Assembly (NCBI GenBank): GCA_013360195.1
Contig: JABWCQ010000015.1
Coordinates: 1-64,000, forward strand
Direction of reading: 5' to 3'
Source: a bacterium
GTDB taxonomy: Bacteria; Electryoneota; RPQS01
Length of the DNA stretch: 64,000 bases
The position numbers were made by a program, and so were the translations under genes. The notes under the pieces are model-generated. The model did not search any database, had not been told where the DNA came from, and saw only the letters and a list, made by a program, of their open reading frames with translations. Shown in pieces: positions 1 through 9,864 of this stretch. Position 1 is the first letter of the stretch. The number at the start of each line of letters is the position of its first letter.

Positions 1-99
1 GATATAGCTTAGCTCCGTGGTCAATACAGGCACGTATCCGTCTAAAAGTAGTGCCTCAAGGGCGTCTAAGGCTTGTGTTTGCGAGGGTGTTAATGTCAT
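1..99 (-). CDS. Partial gene, LexA-like helix-turn-helix N-terminus
   Basis: The first 33 codons of a minus-strand gene that runs off the left edge. It starts at ATG (complement of 97-99), with AGGACA about 10 bases upstream. The N-terminus reads MTLTPSQTQALDALEALL, then a GYVP segment and TTEL. This resembles the start of LexA-type winged helix-turn-helix repressors (LT-x-RQ...GxPPT-x-E-[LI]). If correct, it is a transcriptional regulator, possibly the SOS-type switch of the mobile region. Only one third of a DNA-binding domain is visible, so the family call is tentative; any small HTH protein is possible. Confidence 0.38.
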   Translation of the reverse strand, partial: MTLTPSQTQALDALEALLLDGYVPVLTTELSYI

Positions 100-140
100 G
101 GGATGTTTGTCCTTTTGGTTTTATGGATCGGCTTTAAACG

Positions 141-169
141 AAAAAGCCGATACGAGTTACCGTATCGGC
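141..169 (-). terminator. Rho-independent terminator, minus strand
   Basis: A perfect 9-bp stem (146-154 with 161-169) around a 6-base loop. On the minus strand the stem is followed by five T (141-145). It lies just downstream of the small minus-strand ORF at 193-423 and upstream of the partial HTH gene, so it would separate two minus-strand transcripts. Confidence 0.6.
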
Positions 170-192
170 GTGCGAAAATCTGCAAAGGCTGT

Positions 193-423
193 TTAGTCCA
201 CTAGCGGTTCATTTTCATACGAATATCGGTAACTGGGAATAATTGGTTTTAACGTGAAATGCTGTTGGGCAGCGCGGGAATATCCACGCTCCATGTACAT
301 AATATACAAAATTCGTCGGCCGAATGCAAGTAAATTTGGGCCTAAAATCAATAAAAATGGTAAAAAACGGCACTTTTTTCGATGTTGTTTCAAAAAATTT
401 TCGTCATGCCGAGACATCACCAA
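193..423 (-). CDS. Small hypothetical protein with one hydrophobic segment
   Basis: A 76-residue ORF, not recognised. Residues about 20-35 are hydrophobic (FLPFLLILGPNLLAFG) between basic stretches, compatible with a single membrane anchor. The only support is the good terminator directly after its stop codon (141-169). No convincing ribosome binding site precedes the ATG, and the start could be the second Met. It may be spurious. Confidence 0.25.
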   Translation of the reverse strand: MVMSRHDENFLKQHRKKCRFLPFLLILGPNLLAFGRRILYIMYMERGYSRAAQQHFTLKPIIPSYRYSYENEPLVD

Positions 424-1394
424 ATCACTATTGTAGCGCGGAGTAATTTCTCGTTATTTTTGGCTATCTAAAATCTTGATCCAACTTATTCCCGCAATAA
501 TTCGGCGTTTTCTGAAATAGGAACGAATTGGATCCCCGGATTAGAACGCTGCACCACTCATAATTTTCACACGAAACCTTGCGTGGCATACCTGATCTGC
601 GTTTTGGCCCTCACCTTCGTTCGCAGACAAGCGGTTGTCTTGGTTCAAGAGACTGCTGTTCCCTGTAAAGGAATGGTAACTGGTATGCTTGAACCGTTAG
701 AATCTAGACAGCACGACGAACGGGACTCACTCGGCGGGCTTCTGATCGCTGGTCGTAACCAGTTGCTTGCGCGAATCATTGAAGCCAGCACCTCGACTGG
801 CTTCTAGTTGTCTTGCCAATACGTGAAGAAAGTTGCATACCCCCTTTCAGCCCGTCTCTTTGACCGGTTGTATGCCCCATCCTCTCCAGATTCTCAACCG
901 ATTTAGAGAGTGTTGGCTTCAAAAGATGTTCAATTTCGGGCGATCTCGATTCGGCGTACTGCGGTTGGTGCCAAACGCCCCACATCGTGTTTTTAATATA
1001 TTGTCTTTTAAGACGTTAGCGTCTAAGTCGGTTTGGCCAAAGCGGACGCCGTCGTAAGTCGATGCTAAACAGACCCATGCGAAGGGATATCCAGCCGGGA
1101 TTCCTGCCGATTCCGACCTTCCCGCCCGCAGCCGTCCTGGAATTCCTATGCCCAATGACATCCAGCGCGACGGAATTTGACGCACCGAGGTATTATCTTG
1201 CTAACATATAGCCCCAGACTTCACCAACATGCGATGATCTATTGAATTAGCTTGAATGTATTTGTAGATTGAGGAGTTACGTTTTCGCCACTGGAATACG
1301 CCCCGCATGCCCAAGCCTGGCCGCACCAAGACGAGCTTAGCTAACACGTCTCACCTGCTTCAACGTCAGAACTCGGCACATAAGCCATAATCAC
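424..1394. other. Gene-poor stretch upstream of the helicase operon
   Basis: About 970 bases without a convincing gene. Short ORFs on both strands have no recognisable motifs, ribosome binding sites or operon context. One clear hairpin is present: 781-788 pairs with 797-804 (GAAGCCAG/CTGGCTTC, 8-base loop), without a T-run. The composition and scattered short frames suggest decayed sequence of the kind common in mobile regions. The promoter of the helicase operon should lie near the right end, but I cannot place it. Confidence 0.5.
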
Positions 1395-4300
1395 ATGCTG
1401 ACAAACAGTCTTCCGATCGGTCGTCCAATTCATCTGCATGGTCACTTTGACGTTCCCGTAACTCTCGAAGATGCGCGACCGTTAGGTGCAGGGTACGAAC
1501 TGCTTGTGCGAACGCCAGACGGAATCCTTGATGAAGTTATTGTCACAGCAGACGAGATTGCGCTAATTCTCCAGACTGACCAGACAGATGATTCTTCGGT
1601 CATAACCGCGCCTTCAGGGACAATCCAGTTGCTCGTGGAGTCGAATCGCATTCGTCTTGCTTATGCGCATGATAGACAGTTTGCAGTAAGCCTCTCCGGC
1701 ATTCGAACGTTGCCGCATCAGATCGAGGCTGTTTACCAACACATGTTGCCTCAGCCAAGATTACGCTTCTTATTGGCAGATGACCCAGGTGCAGGCAAAA
1801 CAATTCAAGCGGGTCTTTTGCTCAAGGAAATGAAGCTTCGTCAGGCAGTTGAACGTGTGCTCATTCTTTGCCCGGCGCCGCTATGCATCCAATGGCAAGA
1901 CGAAATGCTTAGGTGGTTCAGCGAACCGTTTGACACCATTGATTCATCGGTAGACAAGCAACAGCTAATTAATCCTTGGCAACGACACTCCCAAGTTATA
2001 GCGTCAATCGACTATGCAAAGCAGGATGAAGTTCGCGAAAGAATTTGGCAACAAAGATGGGACCTTCTGATTATTGATGAAGCACACAAGTGCTCGGCTC
2101 GTTCAGCTCCCGGCGGCATTGGTCGTGAATCAAGAGTTACCACAACGAAACGGTATGAGCTAGCATTGAAGCTCACTGCCCAGGCAGATCACGTACTACT
2201 TCTCACCGCAACTCCGCATCATGGCGATGATGACCAGTTCGGACATTTCCTGCGCTTGATCGATCCCGATCTCTTCCCGGAACCGCATCGACTAAAAAAG
2301 CAGTCGACAGACATTCGCAAAGAAATATTTCGACTCGGAACAGAATGCCCGTGGTCGCTTCGCCGGTTGAAGGAAGATCTCCGCGACATGCGAGGTCATC
2401 GGCTATTCCCAGACCGTCATGCGCGCACTGCAACTTTCTGCTTAAACGCCGAAGAGTTTGCATTGTATAAATCTGTTACGCGCTATATTAACGAATACAT
2501 GCCGCAGCAACCAGGCACACGTCGCTCATCAGCAGCACTTGCACGCACAGTGCTCCAGCGACGCTTGGCAAGCTCGACGTACGCGATTCATGAATCCCTG
2601 AAAAGACGACTACTTAAACAAGAAGCCCTGCTTAAAGAACTTGAAGAGTTAACTCCAGAGCAACGTCAGAAGCGTTTGGGTAAGTTGTCAGGTAGGCAAC
2701 CAGATATTGAAATGGACGAGGACGACTTGGACGATGAAGCGCGTGACCAAGTCATCGACGACTACATCGGCGTGGCTGAACTTGACCAGATTCGCGAAGA
2801 GATCTTCGAACTACAACGATTAGTCGACCAAGCACGAAATGTCAGGGATCGCGCAATCGATTCCAAACTTAATGAGTTAAAGAAGTGTCTAGGTGAAGCC
2901 GAGTTTGCAGACTTGAAGGACGGGCGTGGCAAGTTGCTGCTTTTCACCGAGCATCGTGACACGTTGAACTACATTCGCGGCCACCTGGAACAATGGGGAT
3001 ATACAACGTGCGAAATTCATGGTGGTATGAATCCTCACCAGCGGAAGTTTGCGCAAGAGCAATTTAGGACACAATCCCAGGTTTGCGTCGCAACTGAAGC
3101 GGCAGGCGAAGGAATCAATCTCCAGTTTTGTCATTTGATGATTAACTACGACATGCCTTGGAACCCGACGCGATTGGAACAACGGCTTGGCCGAATACAT
3201 CGAATTGGACAAGAACGTGATGTCTACGCATTCAATTTCGTAGCGACAGAGTCGGAATTGGGTGACCCGATCATCGAAGGTCGAATTCTCAGCAGGCTCC
3301 TAGAGAAATTGGAACAAATGAACGATGCATTGGGTGGAAGAGTTTTCGATGTCATTGGTGAAGTGCTATCCCTTAACGACGTAAACCTTCCGGAAATTCT
3401 TCGTGAAGCTGCTTATGATCCGCGGCGCCTCGATGAGTACATTGATCAAATCGACCGCATAGACCCACATCGATTGAAAGAGTACGAAGAGTCTACCGGC
3501 ATTGCGTTAGCAAGGAGCTTCGTTGACTTTAAAGATTTTCAGCACAAGAGCCTCGAAGTTGAAGAACGCAGATTGATGCCGCGATATGTTGAATCACACT
3601 TCCTGAAAGCTGCAAAGGAAGTAGGACTTCGTGTGGAACAGCGCGCTGACGGACTATTTAGGATCGAACACGTCCTGCAGGATCTTCGGTCAGAACGCCT
3701 TCGTTCCGTGGCGAAGGTCGGGAAAGCGGACACACAGTACAAGAAAGTCACCTTTCAGAAAGAGGTACTTGAACAAGACGCCCACTTGGACGCAGTGCTA
3801 GTCGGTCCGGGACATCCGCTTTATGCAGCAGTGGATGAAAAGCTGACGGAAAAACTTGCGCCAAGTGTTGGAATGTCCGGTTTCTTTGTGGACCCATTTG
3901 CGGCAACCCCGTATCAGCTTCACTTCTTTGAGATCGCGATTAAAGGCAAGGACATCAAGGGGCAGGATACCATATTGCACGGCGAGCTTGTTGCGGTCAA
4001 GGAACAAGCAGACAATTTCGAGATTGTACCTTGCGATTCTTTGCTGGACTTGCTGCCACACGAGCACATACCAGAAGCATGGCAAGCATCAAGCACGCAG
4101 GGCGCATCTGACTTCTTGAAGAGTGGCTACCAGCTCGAATGTCGTGCTCGGGTTCAATCTGAACGGGAGAAGATTGTCGGCGTGGTTCGAGAATATCTTG
4201 CAAACTCGTTCAAAGCGAGAATTCGACGCGCACAAGAACGTTACTACGACCTCTTGCCGCAATCGCGCGAGAATCCTGACTACAAACTTGCAGCAGATGA

Positions 4301-4883
4301 AGCCTTAAAGCGCGTCGGAGAGTTGGAACGATCTCGTGATGAACGTATGTCAGGACTGGACCGCCTTGCAGTGGCTCGTACAGGCCCCGTGAGACATGTT
4401 GCGACAGCGGTTGTTCTAACAGCGGACAGTGATGTGGATGAACAGTTGTCGGCGCTTGCTGACGAACTTGATCCCGACATCCGCAGGAAGAGTGAACTTG
4501 CTGCCGAAGATGTAGTTATCGCAGCTCTTATCGCAGAGGGCTTTCCCGAAGACCGAATTCAGCGTGTCGGACATCTGAAGCTGGGGTTCGACATTCGTGC
4601 GCACCGAATCAAAGATGCCGAAACAGGCGAGGTGGATGTTCGCCGGATTGAAGTGAAGGGTCGAGTTAAAGGTCAGCCCGTGCGATTGACTACTAATGAG
4701 TGGTACAAAGCGCAACAATTAGGTGACACGTACTGGTTATCTGTAGTCTGGAATCCGACGAGTGCAAAACCGGAACATGTCGCTATCAAGAATCCGGGTG
4801 TTGTGCTTGATCATGCGAAGCGCGAAATCATGGCTGCACGGTTTTACGAAATATCAGCGGATGCTATCAGAACCGCAATATAA
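1395..4883 (+). CDS. SNF2/DEAH-type helicase with C-terminal DUF3883-like domain
   Basis: An 1162-residue superfamily 2 ATPase. Walker A (ADDPGAGKT) is near residues 128-136 and the DEAH box (LLIIDEAHK) near 225-232. The C-terminal helicase lobe carries FTEHRDTL, VATEAAGEGINLQ and RLEQRLGRIHRIGQ around residues 515-615, the SNF2/RapA-like arrangement. A charged coiled middle follows. The last about 100 residues (IEVKGR, then TTNEWYKAQQLGDTYWL) match the DUF3883/'NO VEIN' C-terminal domain, a restriction-endonuclease-like fold. This is the first gene of an operon with an AAA-TOPRIM protein, a DUF1156 methylase and a DUF499 ATPase. In that family context it is the translocase of a predicted DNA-modification-linked defence system, related to the helicases of DISARM class 1 and Hma-type systems. 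No obvious ribosome binding site precedes the ATG. Confidence 0.88.
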   Translation: MLTNSLPIGRPIHLHGHFDVPVTLEDARPLGAGYELLVRTPDGILDEVIVTADEIALILQTDQTDDSSVITAPSGTIQLLVESNRIRLAYAHDRQFAVSLSGIRTLPHQIEAVYQHMLPQPRLRFLLADDPGAGKTIQAGLLLKEMKLRQAVERVLILCPAPLCIQWQDEMLRWFSEPFDTIDSSVDKQQLINPWQRHSQVIASIDYAKQDEVRERIWQQRWDLLIIDEAHKCSARSAPGGIGRESRVTTTKRYELALKLTAQADHVLLLTATPHHGDDDQFGHFLRLIDPDLFPEPHRLKKQSTDIRKEIFRLGTECPWSLRRLKEDLRDMRGHRLFPDRHARTATFCLNAEEFALYKSVTRYINEYMPQQPGTRRSSAALARTVLQRRLASSTYAIHESLKRRLLKQEALLKELEELTPEQRQKRLGKLSGRQPDIEMDEDDLDDEARDQVIDDYIGVAELDQIREEIFELQRLVDQARNVRDRAIDSKLNELKKCLGEAEFADLKDGRGKLLLFTEHRDTLNYIRGHLEQWGYTTCEIHGGMNPHQRKFAQEQFRTQSQVCVATEAAGEGINLQFCHLMINYDMPWNPTRLEQRLGRIHRIGQERDVYAFNFVATESELGDPIIEGRILSRLLEKLEQMNDALGGRVFDVIGEVLSLNDVNLPEILREAAYDPRRLDEYIDQIDRIDPHRLKEYEESTGIALARSFVDFKDFQHKSLEVEERRLMPRYVESHFLKAAKEVGLRVEQRADGLFRIEHVLQDLRSERLRSVAKVGKADTQYKKVTFQKEVLEQDAHLDAVLVGPGHPLYAAVDEKLTEKLAPSVGMSGFFVDPFAATPYQLHFFEIAIKGKDIKGQDTILHGELVAVKEQADNFEIVPCDSLLDLLPHEHIPEAWQASSTQGASDFLKSGYQLECRARVQSEREKIVGVVREYLANSFKARIRRAQERYYDLLPQSRENPDYKLAADEALKRVGELERSRDERMSGLDRLAVARTGPVRHVATAVVLTADSDVDEQLSALADELDPDIRRKSELAAEDVVIAALIAEGFPEDRIQRVGHLKLGFDIRAHRIKDAETGEVDVRRIEVKGRVKGQPVRLTTNEWYKAQQLGDTYWLSVVWNPTSAKPEHVAIKNPGVVLDHAKREIMAARFYEISADAIRTAI

Positions 4884-4893
4884 GGACTCAAGT

Positions 4894-6786
4894 ATGTCAG
4901 CTGACCAACCAGAGCTTTTTGAAGACTCTAAGGTGGACTATCCTGCCGCTTACTTGCCTGTAGCGAACAGCCCGCTTTACGTGAGCAAATTGACAGTCAA
5001 AAACTTCAAGCGATTTGTTAATACCGAGATAACACTGCCTCAGTATGCTGTTCTGACAGGTGTAAACAACTCGGGCAAGAGTACGATTCTCCAGTCGATC
5101 TCTGTGGCATTCGAATGTCTTCGCCTCTGTGTCAACCACACATCGTGGCAGGTACAAACAGTGGGGAGGACATTGTCGGGTTTTGATTTTCTACCCGTAA
5201 ACGAACCACGCGATCTCTGGCACGGCAGGAAATTTCAAAGTCAGAATACATGGATGCCGATTACCGTGCGAGCGGAATTGTCGAATGGGTTCTATTTTGA
5301 GACACAATTGAATTTCTATTTCGGTGGTCTAAACCTAAAAGTGACGGACTGGAACAAGGCGATGGGGGCCGATGCAATAAAAGATGCGTTGGCAATGTCA
5401 CCAATGCTTATTCCAGGCCATGTTGAACTCTCACCTCACGAAGAGTATCGCGTACCCGCACAGATTCACCGCCATGCTATCGCAGGACAATTATCTTCAA
5501 TACTCCGTAACGCACTGCTTACTCTTAGCCAGGTATCGACCGGCACGCCTAGTGCTCCTGGGTTCGATTTTGTTGCCGATGCTGTCAAACGACATTTTGG
5601 CTTAGATGTGCAGCGAGTGGCTTTCGACGAGCTTCGCGACCTTGAAATTCGCGCTCCATATCGAGAAGGAACGCATGACCTCGACATAGTATCTGCCGGC
5701 TCGGGACTTCACCAGATTCTGAAGATCTGTACGTTTATTGCATGGCGAAAAACAAGCGTAGTTTTGCTCGACGAACCTGATGCGCATCTTCACACATCAT
5801 TGCAAACTCAACTGGCAGGTTTCCTTCAAGAACTCGTGCGAACTTTTGGACTGCAAGTTATTGTGTCAACCCACTCGAAAGACCTGATTTCTTGTTCTCC
5901 CATTGAATCAGTATTGCCGGTTGATCCTAGTTCTACGACAATCAAGCCTATCGACCAAGTTGAACACTTGTTAACCGAGTACAGGAAACTTGGACAATTG
6001 AGCAATCTCGATATCGCTTTGCTCTTTCAAAGTAAGCGATGCTTGTTTGTTGAGGGTCAAACGGATGAATCTCTATTGCCAACCCTAGCGCAGAAACTAA
6101 AGAAAAACCTCTTCACAGGTGCAAATCAAATAGTTATTTTCCCGTTTCGAGGTGTTGACAAGTTCACGATGATTAAAGATCTTGCAGAATTGTTTCAGAG
6201 GATGATAGGTAGCAACCTCAGTTGGTACGTTTTGCGTGACAGAGACGTTGCGCCTCCTGAAATGCTTGAACATCAAGCAGGGACAGCAAAATCCAAAGGA
6301 ATTGAGCGTTTTCACATATGGAATCGCTACTCAATTGAAAACTACCTTATCGATCCTTCTACTGTGCGTGCAGCAGTTACGTCAGCAGCAGACAAGGCCG
6401 GGAAAACTGTCCCTTCTGGAACAGAGATAGACACATGGCTTTGGGATGCATCAGAAATTGTATACAAGTCAACACGTTCAGATTTTGTTGAAAAGGTGCA
6501 ATTTTATTATGTTCGGAACGAAGTAGGATCTGACATGAATGACAGTCGGACAAAGGGAACGAATGCTGCGCTAGCTTACTTAGACAATTGCAAAGACTTG
6601 CAAACACGAATTGAAGTTCTTCGCGGAACTGAAATCTTTGGCCAGTTTGTAGGGATTCTTCAAAAACACACTGGTCTCACAATTCGTTTAAATGATTTAG
6701 TGGACTGTCTTACACCCGAAAACGCACCTATTGAACTATTGAAGTTTTTCGATGAACTGGATTCATTAAGTGCATCAAATTCATAA
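4894..6786 (+). CDS. OLD-like AAA ATPase with C-terminal TOPRIM nuclease domain
   Basis: I chose the ATG at 4894, ten bases after the helicase stop and preceded by AAGGA; a longer frame would overlap the helicase. The protein is about 630 residues. The ABC-type ATPase half has Walker A (GVNNSGKST, residues 56-64), Walker B (VVLLDEPDAHLH) and an H-loop (VIVSTHSKDL). It then enters a TOPRIM-like domain with CLFVEGQTDE and YVLRDRD, the Glu and DxD type metal ligands of OLD-family nucleases. OLD proteins cut or nick DNA and are often anti-phage effectors (Gabija GajA is a relative). It is not a standard component of Hma or DISARM operons as I know them. Placed second in the operon, it may be the nuclease that the other genes lack. 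Confidence 0.85.
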   Translation: MSADQPELFEDSKVDYPAAYLPVANSPLYVSKLTVKNFKRFVNTEITLPQYAVLTGVNNSGKSTILQSISVAFECLRLCVNHTSWQVQTVGRTLSGFDFLPVNEPRDLWHGRKFQSQNTWMPITVRAELSNGFYFETQLNFYFGGLNLKVTDWNKAMGADAIKDALAMSPMLIPGHVELSPHEEYRVPAQIHRHAIAGQLSSILRNALLTLSQVSTGTPSAPGFDFVADAVKRHFGLDVQRVAFDELRDLEIRAPYREGTHDLDIVSAGSGLHQILKICTFIAWRKTSVVLLDEPDAHLHTSLQTQLAGFLQELVRTFGLQVIVSTHSKDLISCSPIESVLPVDPSSTTIKPIDQVEHLLTEYRKLGQLSNLDIALLFQSKRCLFVEGQTDESLLPTLAQKLKKNLFTGANQIVIFPFRGVDKFTMIKDLAELFQRMIGSNLSWYVLRDRDVAPPEMLEHQAGTAKSKGIERFHIWNRYSIENYLIDPSTVRAAVTSAADKAGKTVPSGTEIDTWLWDASEIVYKSTRSDFVEKVQFYYVRNEVGSDMNDSRTKGTNAALAYLDNCKDLQTRIEVLRGTEIFGQFVGILQKHTGLTIRLNDLVDCLTPENAPIELLKFFDELDSLSASNS

Positions 6787-6864
6787 GTGTCTGTCGTCCA
6801 TTGAATGGCGATGTCACGCTGAGCAAGAATTGGCCCCAACCTCACGACGAGAAGTTTTAAAGCA

Positions 6865-9846
6865 ATGCCCAATAATCAAGGTAACTCCCCTCGCCTAATA
6901 GAAGATTACTTGCCGATCGAGGCAATTAGTAAAGAAGCCTCGCGGGAGAAGAGTGTCCGCAAGGGACATATTTCGACTTTGCATTTGTGGTGGGCTAGAC
7001 GACCTTTGGTTGCTTGTCGCGCTGCCGTGTATGGCGCGCTAGTGCCTAAATCGCGGTTTGTGCCGGAGAACGGTCCGGACAATAAGAAGCAGAGTCTGGG
7101 GCGGGCCAATGCCGCGAAATTTGTTGAGCGGCTGTGCAAGTATCCCGGTGATCCGAAGGTTATCAAGGAAGCCGAGCAGCATATTCTGGAAGCGCACGCC
7201 GAGCGACTGACTGAAGAGTTAGGCAAGAAGGTCACAGTCGAGGATATTCGCGAGGGGCGCGCACCGAGGCCGAAGGTGCTGGATATGTTTGCAGGCGGTG
7301 GAGCAATTCCGTTGGAAGCGTTGCGGCTGGGATGCGAAGCGTATGCGTTGGATTTGAATCCTGTCGCGCACATTATTGAACTGTGCACGCTGGTCTATCC
7401 GCAGAAGTACGGCAAGCCTGATCCGAACGCAAAAGGAATGACGGGACCGAACGGCACGTGGGGTGGGCTGGCCGACGAAGTGCGCTACTGGGGGGAGTGG
7501 GTGCTTGAACGCGTGAAGGCAGAAATCGGCGACTTATATCCGCCGATACCTGATCCAGCTGCGCCCACGAGTCGAGTGGAATTCGGAAAGAACCAAACCG
7601 AGCTTGCGGCCAAGGGGTTTGAAAGCAAGCAGGCAAGTCTTGGTGAAGAGACAACAGACGAGAAGTTCCTGACACCGGTCGCCTATTTGTGGACACGGAC
7701 AGTGACCTGCAAAAATGCTGCGTGCGGTGCAACGGTTCCGCTCGTGCGTCAGACATGGCTATGCAAGAAGGCGAAGCGCTACGTTGCGCTGAAGATGATT
7801 GCGCCGAGCGGAGCGAAGAAGGTGCGCTTTGAAGTTGTGGAAGCGACGACTGAAAAAGGACTGGGGTTTGATCCGGCTGGCTTCAGCAGGGCTGGGAACG
7901 CAACCTGCCCCTTCTGTGGAACTGTTGCAGACGCCAATTACGTTCAGGATTGTGGAAAAGGTAGGGTAGTTGGGCGACAGCTAATGGCAATTGTTGCGGT
8001 CAGGCCTTCCTCCCGCGGAAAGGTATACATCTCGTCCAATGATTTGCCCAGCCAGTTCATTCCGGAAGACGCACACATTCAAGCTCGACTAACTGACCTT
8101 CTACATAAGACTGGCCTGGAACTGCCGCACGAACCAATTAACCCAGTTCGTCCATCACCCAATGCGCGCGGGATGTCTGCCGTAACGCGTCACGGGCTTT
8201 TGACCTTCGCTGATCTTTTTACGACGCGACAAATGCTAGTTCTTGTTTCGCTGACGGAAGCAATCGCGGCCGGGGAATGGATGTGCAATCGGGACGATGA
8301 ACGAGGTCGCGCAATTTCCGCCTACCTTGCCGCAATGACGAACAAAATTGCTGATTACGGTAGTACTCTGTGCAGATGGATAAGCCAAACCGAGGCAACT
8401 TCAGATACATTTGCTCGCCATGCGCTGGCGATGTTAACAGACTTCGTTGAGCTGGCGCCATTCGGTTCCACTGGATCGAACGCTCATTCAATTCTCGCAT
8501 CACAACTGGACGCTATTAGAAGCGTATGGTCGGACACGAACTTTGCGGAAGTTTTAAGAGGAACTGCAACTGAGCTGCCATCATCTTTGGAGAGAATTGA
8601 CGCTGTAGTTACAGATCCGCCGTACTACGACAACGTTCCGTACGCAGATATCTCGGACTTCTTTTACGTTTGGATGAAACGATCGCTTGGCCGCGCTTAC
8701 TCGGACCACTTCTCTTCCGATCTAACGCCAAAGAAACAAGAAGTGACAGCTCTTTCAGGACGATTCGACGGCGACATGGAAAAGGCCAAGTCAGAGTACG
8801 AGCGTATGATGTTCGAATCGCTTAGCCAATCATCGAAAGCACTTAAGCCAGCAGGAATAGTAACAATTGTGTATGCACACAAGACCACTCTCGGCTGGGC
8901 AACCTTGGTTGATGCTATGAGAAGGGCAGGGTTGACTGTCACTGAAGCGTGGCCCTTGGAAACAGAGCGCTCAGCCAGGCTACTCGCCATAGAGACAGCC
9001 TCACTCGGTGCTTCGATATTTCTCGTTGCCCGCAAGCGTGAAGGAACTCGTACAGGCTCCTATGAATCCGAAGTACGTCCACAGATTGAATCCATCGTCA
9101 GCGAACGCGTCGAGACATTGTGGGAAATGGGAATCAGCGGTGCAGACTTGGTGATTGCGGCGGTCGGAGCAGGTTTGAAAGCCTACACGCAGTTTGCGCG
9201 TGTGGAGAAGGCGAACGGCGAAGAGATGCCTGCCGAAGGCTTCTTGGCCGAAGTGGAAGGCGTGGTGCTGAACTACCTGCTGAAGAAGATTTTCAAAGAT
9301 GCCCGCACCAACGTGGAATCGCTTGATGGCACTGCACGCTTCTATGTGTTGTGGCGCTATGCGTACGGCAACGCTGATCTCGACGCAGGCGAGGCGATTG
9401 TCATGAGCTATGGACAACCCGTAGAACTGGACGGTCCGAAAGGACTATCGAACGGTGTCAATGCACTGCTTGCCAAGAAGAAGGGGACGTACCATCTGCG
9501 TGACTTCACCGAACGCGGCGACGATGACAAACTGGGTTTGCCGGAAGGCAGCGAACCTGCTCCATTGATGGATGTGCTGCATCGCGTACTGTGGTTGGTC
9601 GAGCATCAACCGCGATCCTTGAAATCCTATCTCGACCAAGCGCAGCCCAACCCTGAACACCTACGCCTTGTTGCCCAAGCCCTCGCAGGCCCCGCACTAA
9701 AAGGCAACGTCGAATCCACCGAAACACTTGTTACCACGACTACAGCGGAGCAATCTGCACTCGGCAAGCTGCTGGCGAATTGGCGCGGGCTGGTTGAACA
9801 GGGGTTATTTAATCCGGCGCCAGCACAAGGGACGTTGGGAGTCTAA
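6865..9846 (+). CDS. DUF1156 DNA methyltransferase with zinc ribbon
   Basis: A 993-residue protein. The N-terminal DUF1156 signature (EAISKEASREKSVRKGHIST, LHLWWARRPL) is followed by the SAM-binding motif DMFAGGG (residues 140-146). Four cysteines in CKNAACG and CPFCG make a zinc ribbon in the insert. The catalytic motif DPPYYDNVPY starts at residue 584. The motif order is that of amino-methyltransferases acting on adenine N6 or cytosine N4 in DNA. In this operon it is expected to mark host DNA so that the helicase/ATPase machinery spares it. The spacing of 78 bases from the previous gene is the largest in the operon. The long C-terminal part (about 700-993) is helical and probably contacts partner proteins; that is inference. 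Confidence 0.9.
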   Translation: MPNNQGNSPRLIEDYLPIEAISKEASREKSVRKGHISTLHLWWARRPLVACRAAVYGALVPKSRFVPENGPDNKKQSLGRANAAKFVERLCKYPGDPKVIKEAEQHILEAHAERLTEELGKKVTVEDIREGRAPRPKVLDMFAGGGAIPLEALRLGCEAYALDLNPVAHIIELCTLVYPQKYGKPDPNAKGMTGPNGTWGGLADEVRYWGEWVLERVKAEIGDLYPPIPDPAAPTSRVEFGKNQTELAAKGFESKQASLGEETTDEKFLTPVAYLWTRTVTCKNAACGATVPLVRQTWLCKKAKRYVALKMIAPSGAKKVRFEVVEATTEKGLGFDPAGFSRAGNATCPFCGTVADANYVQDCGKGRVVGRQLMAIVAVRPSSRGKVYISSNDLPSQFIPEDAHIQARLTDLLHKTGLELPHEPINPVRPSPNARGMSAVTRHGLLTFADLFTTRQMLVLVSLTEAIAAGEWMCNRDDERGRAISAYLAAMTNKIADYGSTLCRWISQTEATSDTFARHALAMLTDFVELAPFGSTGSNAHSILASQLDAIRSVWSDTNFAEVLRGTATELPSSLERIDAVVTDPPYYDNVPYADISDFFYVWMKRSLGRAYSDHFSSDLTPKKQEVTALSGRFDGDMEKAKSEYERMMFESLSQSSKALKPAGIVTIVYAHKTTLGWATLVDAMRRAGLTVTEAWPLETERSARLLAIETASLGASIFLVARKREGTRTGSYESEVRPQIESIVSERVETLWEMGISGADLVIAAVGAGLKAYTQFARVEKANGEEMPAEGFLAEVEGVVLNYLLKKIFKDARTNVESLDGTARFYVLWRYAYGNADLDAGEAIVMSYGQPVELDGPKGLSNGVNALLAKKKGTYHLRDFTERGDDDKLGLPEGSEPAPLMDVLHRVLWLVEHQPRSLKSYLDQAQPNPEHLRLVAQALAGPALKGNVESTETLVTTTTAEQSALGKLLANWRGLVEQGLFNPAPAQGTLGV

Positions 9847-9864
9847 TCACGTTCTGAGGTTATA

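Noticed and set aside
583-1185. Short ORFs on both strands in the first 1.2 kb (583-807, 833-1057, 919-1185 and others)
   Set aside because: They overlap each other, have no ribosome binding sites, and show no recognisable motif or plausible protein composition.
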